From assembly GCF_004379255.2 (NCBI RefSeq), contig NC_056038.1, positions 32,414,061-32,478,060 of the forward strand: a stretch of 64,000 nt of DNA, read 5' to 3'. The stretch's first letter is position 1, and each line of letters opens with the position of its first letter. Both the position numbers and the translations under genes were made by a program. Below, one piece after another: positions 11,400-22,500 of this stretch. The notes beneath the pieces are model-generated. The model was not told where the DNA came from. It made no database searches and saw only the letters and a list, made by a program, of their open reading frames with translations. The DNA comes from Salvia splendens (Eukaryota > Streptophyta > Magnoliopsida > Lamiales > Lamiaceae).

Positions 11400-12857
11400 T
11401 GTTAGGGTTTTGTATACTAGAAATCACCTTTCGAGTGATTGGATACTGTAAAACTCTAATGGTTATTTTCCAATAAATGCAACAGATTATTTTTGTCATA
11501 ATGTTGTTATGTTTTACATTTAATGGTTGTTTATTGCATATTTAAATGTATGAGCAAACGTAACAAAGTCTAAGTCTTTGTTTTAGTAGACCGGTTGTGG
11601 GCGTCGTCCAATTTAAGGTAACACGGTCAGTTCTAAACAAACAAAAATAAGAATTTCACAATCTAGATAGGCCTAGACTACCTATCGCGAAAGGTTGCAA
11701 TGTCAGTCCGATTATTTCTAAACCTTATTGAAATAAGATTACGTTGGTGTGGTATAGCACTGAATGGATCTAACAGCAAGACGAGTCTTTATGCTATCTA
11801 CTGAAAGACGAGGTCTTGATAATTAATTTCTTAATCAATGTACGTTAGCATTGAGCATACGATATTGAGTATCCACTACTTTGACTTACCAAAGGTGCGG
11901 GTTTTTCGTAACCCAACGATCCAGGTATATTGGGTAGTGGTGATCATTATCTAGAGGTGCTAGGATTGCTATTATGTTGAAACGTGCGCGAGGAGAGCCT
12001 CGTTTGATAACATCCACAAGAGGAGCTCGAAACGAGGTTTTATTATTCAGAACCTAGCTAATTGGAGTTTGATTACTCTATGAATAATAAATAAGAGTTT
12101 CTTGTTAAGTCCACTCTTGGAATTCGAAATATGTTAATTAATTAAGTCTACAGCAGACATTAATTAATTAATGGATGTTTCCATCTTAAGCGCGGGAAAT
12201 AAATCAAATACAATTAAAGGAAACCCGGAATACTTGTAATTTCGGATTTGGAAGGCAGTGCAATATTACTTCTGTAGTGGCTGCTCGTAATATTCCAATA
12301 TATGCTTATATTAAATTGTGGGTTCAATTTAATTAGTAAAAAGCTAATTGGGTGAGGCCTGTTCCAGATTCTTCCTTAGATCCCTGACTGGGCCCAATAT
12401 GTGACTTATATAAATAGGAGAATAAAGGAGACAGAAAACACAACAATTTATTCATAAAATTTTCGTCCCCCTCCTTTTTCGAAAATTGTGCTCTCCTCCG
12501 TGAGCTGAGTTTTGTCTTCCATTATTTGAGTCCTAGTACGTTGGTGAGATTTGCCCACACAAATATCAGCGTATAGTCCGGGACACCAGTCAGAAGATCA
12601 GAGGTCTTGTATTGAAGATCTTCACGTGGAGACGGAGCAAGCCATCATCGATTCTTGATTGAATCAACGAGGTAAATTGGCTAATTCCGTAGTAAGCATG
12701 TTTTAGGAATTTAATGTGCTAAAGCATGTTTTAATTCAAGTTATGAGCATGATACATGTGATAATTACGCGAATAGATTTTGTCTAAATAATCTGCTAAA
12801 TAGATCAAATTCATGTGATCCATTTTGTTACGCACGCTTCCGCTGCCAGCCCCTTCA
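11400..12857 (+). repeat. 3' LTR of Copia element 1
   Basis: This 1458-bp LTR is almost identical to 3908-5365. It ends CCCCTTCA and is followed by the target duplication TCCGC. Confidence 0.95.
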
Positions 12858-13270
12858 TCCGCTGCATGCCTGCCGCCGTTGACTAGGAAGAGCGCTTACT
12901 TTTGAGCCCGGGAACTGCCCACGAAGGGCTCCCACTCCATCTGACTTTCCTCTCAGTCGCGACATTGCAGCGCAATTCGTGAATTGCCGACTTGGAGTTT
13001 AATTACTCGAAAGGCAAATTTCAATTATGTAACGATTCTATGTAATTACTATATGAAAGCATAAAGATTACAATCATTACATGTGAGGAGAAATCACGTG
13101 AACAAAGATTTTCTCCAATAGTGCAGCGTTTGAAAAAAAATTCTTCATTCTCACGTTATGTTAAAAAAAAATAACAACCACGTGACGAAGAAAAACATGC
13201 GATCAAGCAATTGACATAACATGAAATTAATCCACATAATCAGAGCCAAAAAATTGGCTCTGATACCAAT
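12858..13270 (-). other. Leader and PBS of older, oppositely oriented Copia relative
   Basis: Read on the minus strand, TGGTATCAGAGCC (13256-13268) is a methionine-tRNA primer site two bases inside the LTR at 13271-14821. The adjoining sequence down to 12858 is its leader, which continues on the far side of Copia 1 at 3907 and leftward. A local palindrome GAGCCAAAAAATTGGCTC overlaps the primer site. No gag or pol of this older element is seen, so it is deeply truncated. Confidence 0.75.
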
Positions 13271-14821
13271 TGTTGGGGTTTTGGAACCCCTTGCACAGCG
13301 GAAGACTTGTACAAACAAATAAATCAAACGTAGGATCTATTTGACCGATTATGGAATTAATCTATTCACATGTTAACACAGAATTGCATGCTAGAACGCA
13401 AATAATTCATGCTCATAGAATATAAATCCTAAACATGAATTCTACGGAGTTAGCCAATTTACCTCGTTGATTCTCCAAAGAATCGTCGATTGCTTGCCCC
13501 TATTCCACGATGATCTTCAATACTAGACCACAGATCTTCTGACTGGTGTCCCGAACTGTATTCCGACATCAGGGTGGGCTGATCTTATCGAAACACTAGG
13601 ACTCGAATAAAGAAGACAGAACTTTCTCACGGAGGAGGAGCTGAAAATCTCACGGAGGAGAAATTCCATTGAAATTTTCGTCCCCTACTGTATAGAGGAG
13701 GGGAACGAAATTTCACTCTCAAAAATTGATTTTCTGTCTCTTTTATTCTCCTATTTATAATAGTTCATATTGGGCTCAGTCAGAGATCTATGGAAGGTTT
13801 TGGATATGGGCTCCCCCAATTAGCTTTTTACTAATTAAATTGAACCCATAATTTAATACAAGCTTATATTGGAATATTACGAGCAGCCACTACAGAAGTA
13901 ATATTGAACTCCACATCCAAATCCGAAATTATAAGTATTCCGGGTTTCCATTTTGTTTATTATTTATTTCCCGCGCTTAAGATATAAATGCCCATTAGTT
14001 AATTTTAGTCTGCTATGGACTTAATTAATTAACATCTTATTAATTCCAAGAGTAGACTTAGCAAGAAACACTTATTTATTATTCATAGAGTAATAAAACT
14101 CCAACTGACCAGTTTCCGAATAATAAAACCTTGTTCAAGCTCCTCTTGAGGACATTATCAACCGAGACTCACCTCGTGCACGATTCAACATAATAGCAAT
14201 CCTAGCACCACTAGATAATGATCACCACTACCCAATATACCTGGATCGTTGGGTGACGAAAAACCTGCACCTTTGGTAAGTCAAAGTAGTAGATACTCAA
14301 TGTCGTATGCTCAATGCTAACGTATGTAGATTAAGAAATTAATTATCAAGACCTCGTCTTTCAGTAGATAGCATAAAGACTCGTCTTGTTGTTAGATCAT
14401 TCAGTGCTATACCACACCAACGTCATCTTATTTCAATAAGGCTTAGAAATAATCGGACTGACATTGCAACCTTTCACGATAGGTAGCCAAAGCCTATCTA
14501 GGTTGTGAAATTCTTCTTTTTCTTTTGCAAAGCATTGCATAGAACCGACTGTAGTTACCTTAAAGTGGACGACGCCCACAACCAGTCTACTAAGCAAAAG
14601 ACTTAGGCTTTGTTTACTTCTTATGCATTTAAATGTTTATAAAACATATTATAAACGCACAAGCAAACACAATGTAATAATATACTGATTCTATTCGTGC
14701 AAACTGCTCGAATGATACTGAAACGGGTCAAAAGTGAATTGTAGAGTTTTTTCGTACACAAGCAAGATTCTATTCGTGCGAACTCACTCGAAACATGCTT
14801 TTCAGTATACTAAACCTAACA
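13271..14821 (-). repeat. LTR of the older Copia relative (minus orientation)
   Basis: On the minus strand the 1551-bp block starts TGTTAGG and ends CCCCAACA. It shares long stretches with the Copia 1 LTR in inverted orientation, for example the TTGTGGGCGTCGTCCA segment and the block around 14220-14300. It is a diverged member of the same family. Its partner LTR is absent, so this is an LTR plus truncated leader rather than a full element. Its 14821/14822 edge cuts a Harbinger ORF1, so it inserted there. Confidence 0.85.
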
Positions 14822-15792
14822 GGTGGGAAGTATCACAAGGCTGAGGAGTGTCGGAAACATTGAGAACGGGTGAGGAAGGCCATCACCCGATTTGCCGGCA
14901 TCTACGAAAACAACACCCGCACGATAACCAGCGGTCAGACCATGGAGGATGTGAAGAGGTTGTCGTTGCAGCAGTTCCCCCAGCCCAGGAAGTTCGGCCA
15001 GTTTAAATACTGGGACGCATATGTGGTGTTGATGGATTCCGCCAAGTTTCGTGCGGGTGTTGACGCTGGCTGGCCGAAGCGGAGGAGGCTCAACATCTCT
15101 GGCGAGTATAGCAGGAGTGCTGGTTCCCACGACCTCCCCGACGATTCCGAAGAGGCCCCTCCACCGGTTCCCCGCCGCCGTCGCCCGGTTGGGCAAAAGA
15201 CGGCAATGCGGATGTCTAAGGGAGGCGCCAGCGGGTCCCAGGAGGTCCAATCGGCAGCTCCTAGTGCCGAGCCCAATCCTGCCCTCACCAACCTCGCGCG
15301 CATGCAACAACAGATGAGCATGTTCGAGGTCATACCGGAGTGGAAATCGACGGATGACCCCTTACACAAAGAGATGTTGGAGGGCCTCATCCAAAGTATG
15401 AGGCGCGGTTTGGGGATCCCACCCCTCACCGGGGGTGGCGCTGGGGGAGTCTCTGGGGACTCCGATGCCGCCGACACTGGCCAAGGGGACTCCGAAGAGT
15501 GAGATGGGTGGCCGCGTGTGGTGAATTTTGAGATGGTTGTTTTTTTTAAATATGTAATTTTTTTATGAAATAAAATGGTTGCATTTTCCCCTTATTTGTG
15601 TCGAAATTTTAATTCCGTATTTGTGAATTTGTGAATTTGTTTTATTGGTTATTATTGTGCTAGGCTATTATTGTGCAATGGGATGTCCTAGTGATGTGGC
15701 AGTGCAGTGGGATGTCCTAGTGACATGGCATGAGGTGTTTTTGCGATATCCTAGTGCTAGGCTATTGAACGTCCGTCATACCGTGGATGCTC
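14822..15792 (+). mobile_element. PIF/Harbinger element, 3' part, cut by the LTR
   Basis: The right end is CCGTGGATGCTC followed by TAA at 15793, the terminal and target-site form of the Harbinger elements seen elsewhere in this window. The left end is missing because the older Copia LTR abuts at 14821. Inside is a 3' portion of ORF1 followed by untranslated sequence with repeated GGGATGTCCTAGTGA modules, similar to the 3' end of the Harbinger element ending at 39218. Confidence 0.75.
14825..15502 (+). pseudogene. Harbinger ORF1 (Myb/SANT-like DNA-binding protein), C-terminal part
   Basis: The peptide after 14870 (MRKAITRFAGIYENN...FGQFKYWDAYVVLMDS) aligns with the ORF1 protein of the Harbinger element at 17.4-18.9 kb (RATKRFASIYENN...FTLWEEYLVLADC). 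Harbinger ORF1 helps the transposase bind the terminal repeats. Just upstream the frame reads ...ECRKH-stop-ERVRK: a TGA at about 14858 replaces the conserved Trp seen in the other copy (RKKWSR). The N-terminal half is missing at the LTR junction. Plant annotation pipelines often label such ORFs 'glutathione S-transferase T3-like', which is misleading. Confidence 0.8.
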
Positions 15793-15795
15793 TAA

Positions 15796-17107
15796 AAGAA
15801 AAAAGGAGAGTGTTGCTCTTTATTCAGTGTTCTCAACATACGCCGCCGCTCCACTATCCTTCGCACAACCGCCACCGTTCCGACTGCCGCCACAACAAAT
15901 ATTTCTTCTATTTATCTCTCTCTACTTTTGGGATTTCGAAGGTTGAGGATTCAACATTTTTCCACCTAAAACTCAAGGTAAGAATTCCTCATTTCTGTAG
16001 CTATTTCGCCCATATACCTTATAAGATAAGTAATTGAACAAAAAACCAGATAATTGATAATCGGGAAACTTGATTGGTTGCTATTAACTAGCCTTTCCAT
16101 CATTTTGTAAATTAAGAGAGTAATCTTGCTTTTGGAATGGATGAACTGAACTTTGCGGAAGACGTAAGTTTATCATCGTCTTGATCAATGAAGACATAAG
16201 TTACTAATTCATAGATCATTGGCAATCATTTATACTAAATCAATTTTTGTTAATCATTTACACCAAACTAAAACCTTATATTCTATATTCATCCTCTTTT
16301 TGATATATTTTCAGTCTTACCTATATATTTATTTAAATTTTATATTAACCTCGCAATATAATGATTTATTAAAATAAAATAGACTTATTGATATATTATA
16401 AATATACTAATATATTTATTAAAAAATACACTAACTTTAAAAATTAACATACATTAATTGTACTACGAAAGCATTATAGTATAAATTAAAATGTATTTAA
16501 AAATATCACAATTGCTTAAAATATACCGTAATAATTATCTAAAACTTAGTATAAAATAAATAATAATTAACTAGAAATAAATAAAAGAATAATATTAAAA
16601 TAAAAAAATCCAAAAGTGGAAAATTTACGATTATAGTTATTAATTGAAGTAATGATTTCAAATTTTACATGGGCATATTTAAAGAAATTTGTAACTAATT
16701 ATTGTACTTAATTATGAAATTAATCCATTTACCTATTTGAACATTTATATGGACATAACCATTAAATAAAATTATTAGCCCAAGTTTATTTACTTATGAA
16801 GCCCATTTACATCCCCAATTAAAATTTAAAACCGCTGTTCCCACTTCTATCTTCTTCCCCAAATATTCTGCATTTCTAGTCGAACTGCAAGTTCTTCCTC
16901 CCAAACCATGTTTGTCGCCAAAATTGGACCAGGTATGCATTTCGTTTGCTCGATTTAAATGCAATATCAGAAACTGAAAAAGCACTTTTGCATTTGCTAG
17001 AGTGCAACGCCATATTAGTCATTGCTGTACATAAACGCAAAAAAGGACAAAATGGGATGCGGTTTGCAGTATTGTTGGAACAAGAGGAGTTTGGAAAATA
17101 ATATTGT
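15796..17107. other. Intergenic sequence, possible orphan exon-like segments
   Basis: No protein family is recognised. Around 15830-15976 a CT-rich stretch ends at a good donor (CTCAAG/GTAAGAATTCC). Around 16800-16926 a similar stretch includes ATGTTTGTCGCC and ends at GGACCAG/GTATGC. Both could be 5' exons of a disrupted or unannotated transcript. 16250-16780 is strongly AT-rich with no visible feature. Confidence 0.4.
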
Positions 17108-17421
17108 TAAGGGTGTCCACTATAAGGCGGACACGCCCAATAGCCCCGCCCCAGTTTTTGTCCATAGCCCCAATTTTGTTGTCCATAGCCCCAAAATTCT
17201 ATTTCCGCCACTATAGTGGACAACTCCAATAGCCCCCAAATTTTATAATCAATTTTCATTTTTAAATATTTTTTAGTTTCAATCAAGTGTAATTTAAATA
17301 ATCGCAGTGTAAATTACTAGAATACGAGGTAATTAGGGCCGAATATTCGTTGTATTGCAAACCGGTAAAATTATACAACGAATAATTAAAATAAAATACA
17401 ACTACAAAACTCCGCCACCGT

Positions 17422-18926
17422 CTACTCGGTGTCGGAGTCGGCTTCTTCTTCTTCTTCTTCTTCTTCTTCTTCTTCTTCTTCTTCTTCTTCTTCTTCTTCT
17501 TCTTCTTCTTCTTCTTCTTCTTCTTCTTCTTCTTCTTCTTCTCCTCCTCTCTCGCTGCTGCCGGCCGCGGTATCCCCAGGCGCATTATCAACCAACCCCA
17601 GTCGACTCTCAATCCGAGTGATGAGCCTCTTGTAGACGTTCCTGACGTACGGGTCAGTTTCCCCTGCGTATTTGCTGCATACGTCTTGCAGTTGTTGCAT
17701 CAACTGCACGTTTGAACAAAACCTCGTGGGGTTGCACCGTGGGCTGTGGGATTGGGGCGGATTGGTGGATGCGCGATCCGGACGCGCCCGCCGATAGGCG
17801 GGAGCCACTTCTACCCCCTCTGGCGCTGCAGATAGAGGTCTGTTGTCCCATGGGCCGTCGTCGCCTAATGTGAGTATCGGCTGGCTCTTCGACTTGCTCG
17901 AACTCGTGCGAGCCGCTTCCACTGCTATAGTCGCCGGCAAGGTTGTGCCTTGTGCGCTTTGGCCCAGGAGCTGTTTCTACCTCGTTCGCCACAATCGACC
18001 TGAATTTCGGACAATCCGCGAGGACAAGATACTCTTCCCACAAGGTGAACTTCGGCCAGCCCTCCGTGTGGTATTGGCCCTCAGACAGGTTCTTAACATC
18101 AGCTGCGCTGCGGCCACTCTCAGCGTGGCGAAGGTTGTTCTCGTATATGGACGCGAACCGCTTGGTCGCGCGTAGAATCCTACTCCACTTTTTCCGGAGC
18201 TGTTCTGGGTCGCGCCTCTCGGCGCCGGCGGGTTTGAACTCCTCGTATGCAAACATGACGCGCCTCCAAAAGCTCCCCTCGGCCTGATCTGTGCCCACCA
18301 CGGGATCTGAAGTGATAGCATCCCAAGCCTTCGCCACGGCAATGCTCTCGTCTTTGGTGTATGGCTTACCCCGGTTGGACCCCAGAACCAGAGCCACCGC
18401 TACCGCCAGTGCCACTGCCCTCGCCACTCGGAATGCCGGCCCCGCTGCCCGTGCGCCCACCGACGTGGTCGGTGCCACTACTGCCTCCTCCGCCCCTTCC
18501 GCCTCCGCCCCGACTGCCGCTACCTCCTCGGGTCGGAACGGGCGTTTCCACCCGTGATGCCGGCGTATCTGGGATGCCAGAACTGAGCAGCCCCATCATA
18601 GTATCAAACGCGTCTTGATCTGCCTCGGTGTACGGAGATTGGCTGGCTTGGAAAGGGGAACCCGGACGCGGCTGGTGAAGCGTGTCTAGGTTGGGTCTGT
18701 AATCTTCAAATGCGGAACGACTCTGATTCCGCTGTAAAGGTGGCGGAGTTGGAGAAGACCTCCACGACTGCGATGGAGGAAGGGGTGGACTCGATGCCCA
18801 CGGTGGGGGAGATTGATTCCAAGTCCAAGACTGGGACGGAGGCGCATATCCGCCAAAAGGGTTTGATGAATTTTCGCCATATCCCGATTCCTGAGAGTCG
18901 GGTGATTCGTCGTCTCCTCGGTGCAT
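17422..18926 (-). pseudogene. Harbinger ORF1 (Myb/SANT-like protein), two frameshifts and poly-Glu expansion
   Basis: Reading from 18926 downwards: a Pro/Ser/Gly-rich N-terminus (MHRGDDESPDSQ...), then a Gly-rich hinge where the frame shifts near 18370. The trihelix/SANT-like core follows: KPYTKDESIAVAKAWDAI, FWRRVMFAYEEFKP, LRKKWSRILRATKRF. After an IHQSAPIPQP stretch the frame shifts again between about 17900 and 17700. The C-terminal helix region (VQLMQQLQDVCSKYAGETD, RLITRIESRLGL) leads into a run of about 35 glutamates and ADSDTE. The poly-Glu run is the TTC microsatellite read on the minus strand. Full length would be about 490 residues. The role is inferred from the Harbinger family, where ORF1 and the transposase act together. 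Confidence 0.85.
17442..17542. repeat. (TTC)n microsatellite inside Harbinger ORF1
   Basis: About 33 uninterrupted TTC triplets. Within the ORF1 frame they read GAA and give a poly-Glu tail. The length is probably polymorphic. Confidence 0.95.
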
Positions 18927-19273
18927 TTTTTAGAGAGTGGTTGTGTAGATAGTGAGTGGATGGATTTTGTGAAAATGGTGAAAAATAGGTTGTGGGAAGT
19001 GGTATTTATAGAGAAAAAAAAAACAAAATTAAGTTCACGCCGCATGCGCCGCGGCGGAACATCCCACTATAATCGCCGCGCCTATAGGCGCGGCTATGTC
19101 CACCCCCTCCGCGTCCTCGCCCCGCACACGGCGATCTCTCGTCGCCCCCCCCCCCCCCCCCCAGGTCCGCCGCGTCTGCCCCCGGGGCGGACAACTCCCA
19201 CGCACTATAACGCACCCGCCTACCGCCCCAACCCGCGGCTATAGCCGCGGGCGTCCCATAGTGGACACTCTAA

Positions 19274-19577
19274 ATGAGTAGATTGAGCCGAAGGGGAGAG
19301 TCCCAACAGAAAGTATAGTTTATAGTAAGATTTTGCTTCCTAGTTTTTTTACAAAAATTGCCAGCCCTAGTAAATTGTAGTATTGTTGCCATGTTTAGTG
19401 TATACAAATTCTCATCTTCTACCAGTATTTTCTGGATTGAGCGGTATGCATAAATGTTTTGCAGATTAAATAGTATATTTTCATTGACAGATTGATAAAT
19501 CACTGATCTGGGCACGCGATTTAATACTTCAGCTTTCGTATTCAACGCTCATCGTTGAACGTCGTAGCATAAACCCT
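19274..19577 (+). promoter_or_regulatory. Putative promoter and 5' leader of the plastid-protein gene
   Basis: This 304-bp interval lies between the Harbinger element and the start codon at 19578. No clear TATA box can be singled out. The element may have displaced the original distal promoter. Confidence 0.35.
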
Positions 19578-22500
19578 ATGGCGTTCGCTCCCACCATCTC
19601 TCTCCTCATCCCTCTTTCCCCGACTTTCTCTTTTCCCTATAGGCCATTTGAAAAGCCACCTCCCAAACTACTCTTTTGTCCTCCTAAATTTCTTAACTCT
19701 GTCCTCTCTGCCGCTTCTTCCTCCAACAACCAACCGTCGCCCCCCTTCACTTCTGAGGAGGCCTTTCTCGATGCAATAGCTGGTTTCGGCGACTCTGATA
19801 AATTTCTTCCAGTCGTCAGGACTTACGAAAACGACTTGGCGCGGCTGACCCTTGTCGGCGCCGTCGACTCTAGGCAAGCAATTACTGCCGCCGCTGCTGA
19901 TGGTGGAAGTACCGCCGATGAACATATATCTGCCGGCATGGCCGCCATGGTTGTCGAGACCATATATCCTGGCCCCGTCGACGACCGCAGCACCGTTTCT
20001 ACTCGATTGGTGAGTGCCTAGGTTTCAGTTATGTGTCTGTGTAATCTGTTTTTATATGAATTTACATTTGTAATTTAGGTTTTGAATTTTTGAATCTCAA
20101 CGCCTTATTTTTCTGCTTGTCTTCCATATTCTATTCTGCCCTTGACAGTTTTACTCCATATTTTATTTTGATCCATAAATTTCTTACTTGTACAAATGTC
20201 ATTAGCTAAAAGTATATTCTGTTTCTCCACCCCATGGTCTTTTTAATTTGGTGAGTTGTGGATTAAATTTTTTTCTCACCTTATCAGTTTTTGCCGACAT
20301 TCAAAGTTAAAGAACAGGCTATAAAGCTCAGGAAATCGATGGCAAAAGATATGTTTCAAGGCATCACACCAAAGAATATACTGTCGATGACATTTAGACA
20401 AGCAGTTTTGGAGCAGCTTTGGAGTCTTGAGCTGGCACTTTTTGAACCTGGAACTGAAAGAAATATGGCGGATCTTGAAAATCCAAGAGAGGTACATATA
20501 TGTATAAAAGTTCTCTTTTGTGGCATGATACATTGAAGGTTCTTGTTTCCTGGTTGTAATATCAATGTTTAATGTTTCTGTTCTGCAGGTGACGAGTTAT
20601 TTTATTCCCTTTCCTATGGGCAGGTACCTGTGTTGTTAGCCCTCAGCTCATCAGATGAACATGTAATTTCTGAAATTGGAGAGGTTGTCTGTGCTGCTGC
20701 CCTTGAAAACACTGGAAAACATTTTCTCTCTAGTGTTGCTAATACAGCATCCAAGAGATCATCAAGTTGGTTAAAGAAGCGTCAACATATTACATCAAAG
20801 AATTTTGCTGTTACTCTGTATAACTTGGTTGAAAATGAGGTACTTGCTAATGCCAAGACACTGCACAAGAAGTTCATCTCTGAAAGAGGGAAATATAACC
20901 TTAAGGGCTCGCAATTGAAGAAAAGTTGGTGGACATCGCCTGCATTCTCGGAACTGGAAAAAATTGGTGGTCCTGAATTTTGTGCTTGGATAAGTGAGTG
21001 TGTGCCGTCGTACATGTTTGAAATTGATTCCCATGGACGTGACAATGTGAAATTTGAAGGGTGGAAGATGTTGGAGGAAAATAGATTGGGAGTTGTTCTC
21101 ACTCATGCACAAATGGTAATTAGTTTCTTTCCCATGTTCCGTCGCATATCTATGTATGTGATTGCTTTCATATCTATTGTATATGATGCTGATGCTGATA
21201 GTAGTTTTTCAATCTAATGTGTGTTTATGGATATTGCGTACATTTATTGATAAACTCATAAACAAAAGGATGAATCTGCGGTCTAGCTTGTCTTGCTAAT
21301 TTAATGAAATCTTTCCTGTGCATATTATGAAAATAATTGCAACTTTGTTTAGAATCATTTAAGTTGCTCTTTTTTGTTTGTTGCATGTCACTAAGTTTTC
21401 TTTGTCAGTATGGATTTCTTTGGTTTGTATGTTCCAACTCAATCTACTTTTTAATACAATCTTCTGAATGCACTTTGGTCATATCTGGCGTGTAGAAGTA
21501 TTTTCACATTTTCCTTTGTCAATGTATTTCTTTTAGGGAAAACATCAATTTTATCTCGTTGTTTTAACCAAAATTGCATAACCTTGGGTAATTATATAGA
21601 GGTACCCAACATTCCAATTTTCGGATAATTTTGTCCTGAAAAATCTCTGGCCATTTGACATTTCTTGCTGGAAGTACATATATGCAATCTACGTGGCTTT
21701 CTCAATCCACATGGCCCTAGACCGTGCCTACCACCATCCGCACACCGGCCACTACATTTTGTTGTCCCTATGTCAACACACACAAACATGCAGTGGAGCG
21801 TGAAATTGGCTATTCTTTTGTTCCGAGCATCTTCTCCTCCTTCAGTGGTGGCCTCTTAGAAACAAAACCCTACCCTCAAATCTTAAACCTGCAATATTCC
21901 TGTCCTTAATCTTCCCGACCATTGCTGGGGCAGTTTTACTGTGCCACATCTTCTCCCAGACGCACAAGAACAGCGGTGGCGGAGGCTTTGTTTCTAGCGA
22001 TGTGGGGCAAACTTGGGTTTAGGATTACTTCTCTAATTGTTTTACACGTCACCCGTATTTTTTAATTGATGTAAAATTCCATTTAAGTTGAGAAAGCTAC
22101 GTAGATTTGCCACAATGTACATCTGGGCTGGGGTGACGCATTAAAACTTGGTGGCCTGAAATATTTGTGGGACAAAAGAAGATTAACTGAAAATTGAAAT
22201 GTTATGTACCCTATGCAATTACCCTAGGTTGTGACATTTTTGTTAGAATGATGGGACAAACTTGAATATTTACCCTCTTTTTATTTACTATGAATGACAT
22301 TGAAGTGTTGTTAGGCTACAGATTACTCCCTCCGTCTCACTTTAGGAGTCCCAGTTGAGTTCGGCACGGGTTTTAAGAAATGTAAAGGAAAGTTGGTGAA
22401 AAAAGATATTGGAATGTGGGTCTTACTTTTTTATATTAGTTTTAAAATAAAATGTGAGTGGAAAAAGGTTAGTGGAAAGTGGGTCCTAATACCATTTATG

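Larger units (their letters stand above)
3908..12857 (+). mobile_element. Ty1/Copia LTR retrotransposon, near-complete, young
   Basis: The element runs from TGTTAGGG to CCCCTTCA with two 1458-bp LTRs and a perfect 5-bp target-site duplication, TCCGC, at 3903-3907 and 12858-12862. Its order is LTR, PBS, a 2-kb leader, gag-protease-integrase-RT-RNase H (Copia order), polypurine tract, LTR. The two LTRs differ at roughly 15 positions counted by eye (about 99% identical), so the insertion is recent. The coding region nevertheless carries at least three frame-breaking lesions, so this copy is not autonomous. It landed in the leader of an older Copia relative oriented the other way. Confidence 0.96.
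17111..19270 (-). mobile_element. PIF/Harbinger element carrying ORF1 only
   Basis: The terminal inverted repeats are GGGTGTCCACTATA on the left and, in complement, GAGTGTCCACTATG on the right. They are flanked by TAA at 17108-17110 and 19271-19273, the 3-bp target duplication typical of Harbinger. The 2160-bp element carries the Myb/SANT-like ORF1 on the minus strand and no transposase. Mobilisation would need a transposase supplied in trans. Its right end lies 307 bp upstream of the start codon of the next gene. Confidence 0.88.

Noticed and set aside
14870..15502. Glutathione S-transferase T3-like gene
   Set aside because: That label is a common misannotation. The sequence matches the Harbinger ORF1 at 17.4-18.9 kb and has no GST fold motifs.
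17355..17635. Poly-Leu and poly-Ser frames on the plus strand
   Set aside because: They are readings of the TTC microsatellite on the strand opposite the Harbinger ORF1.
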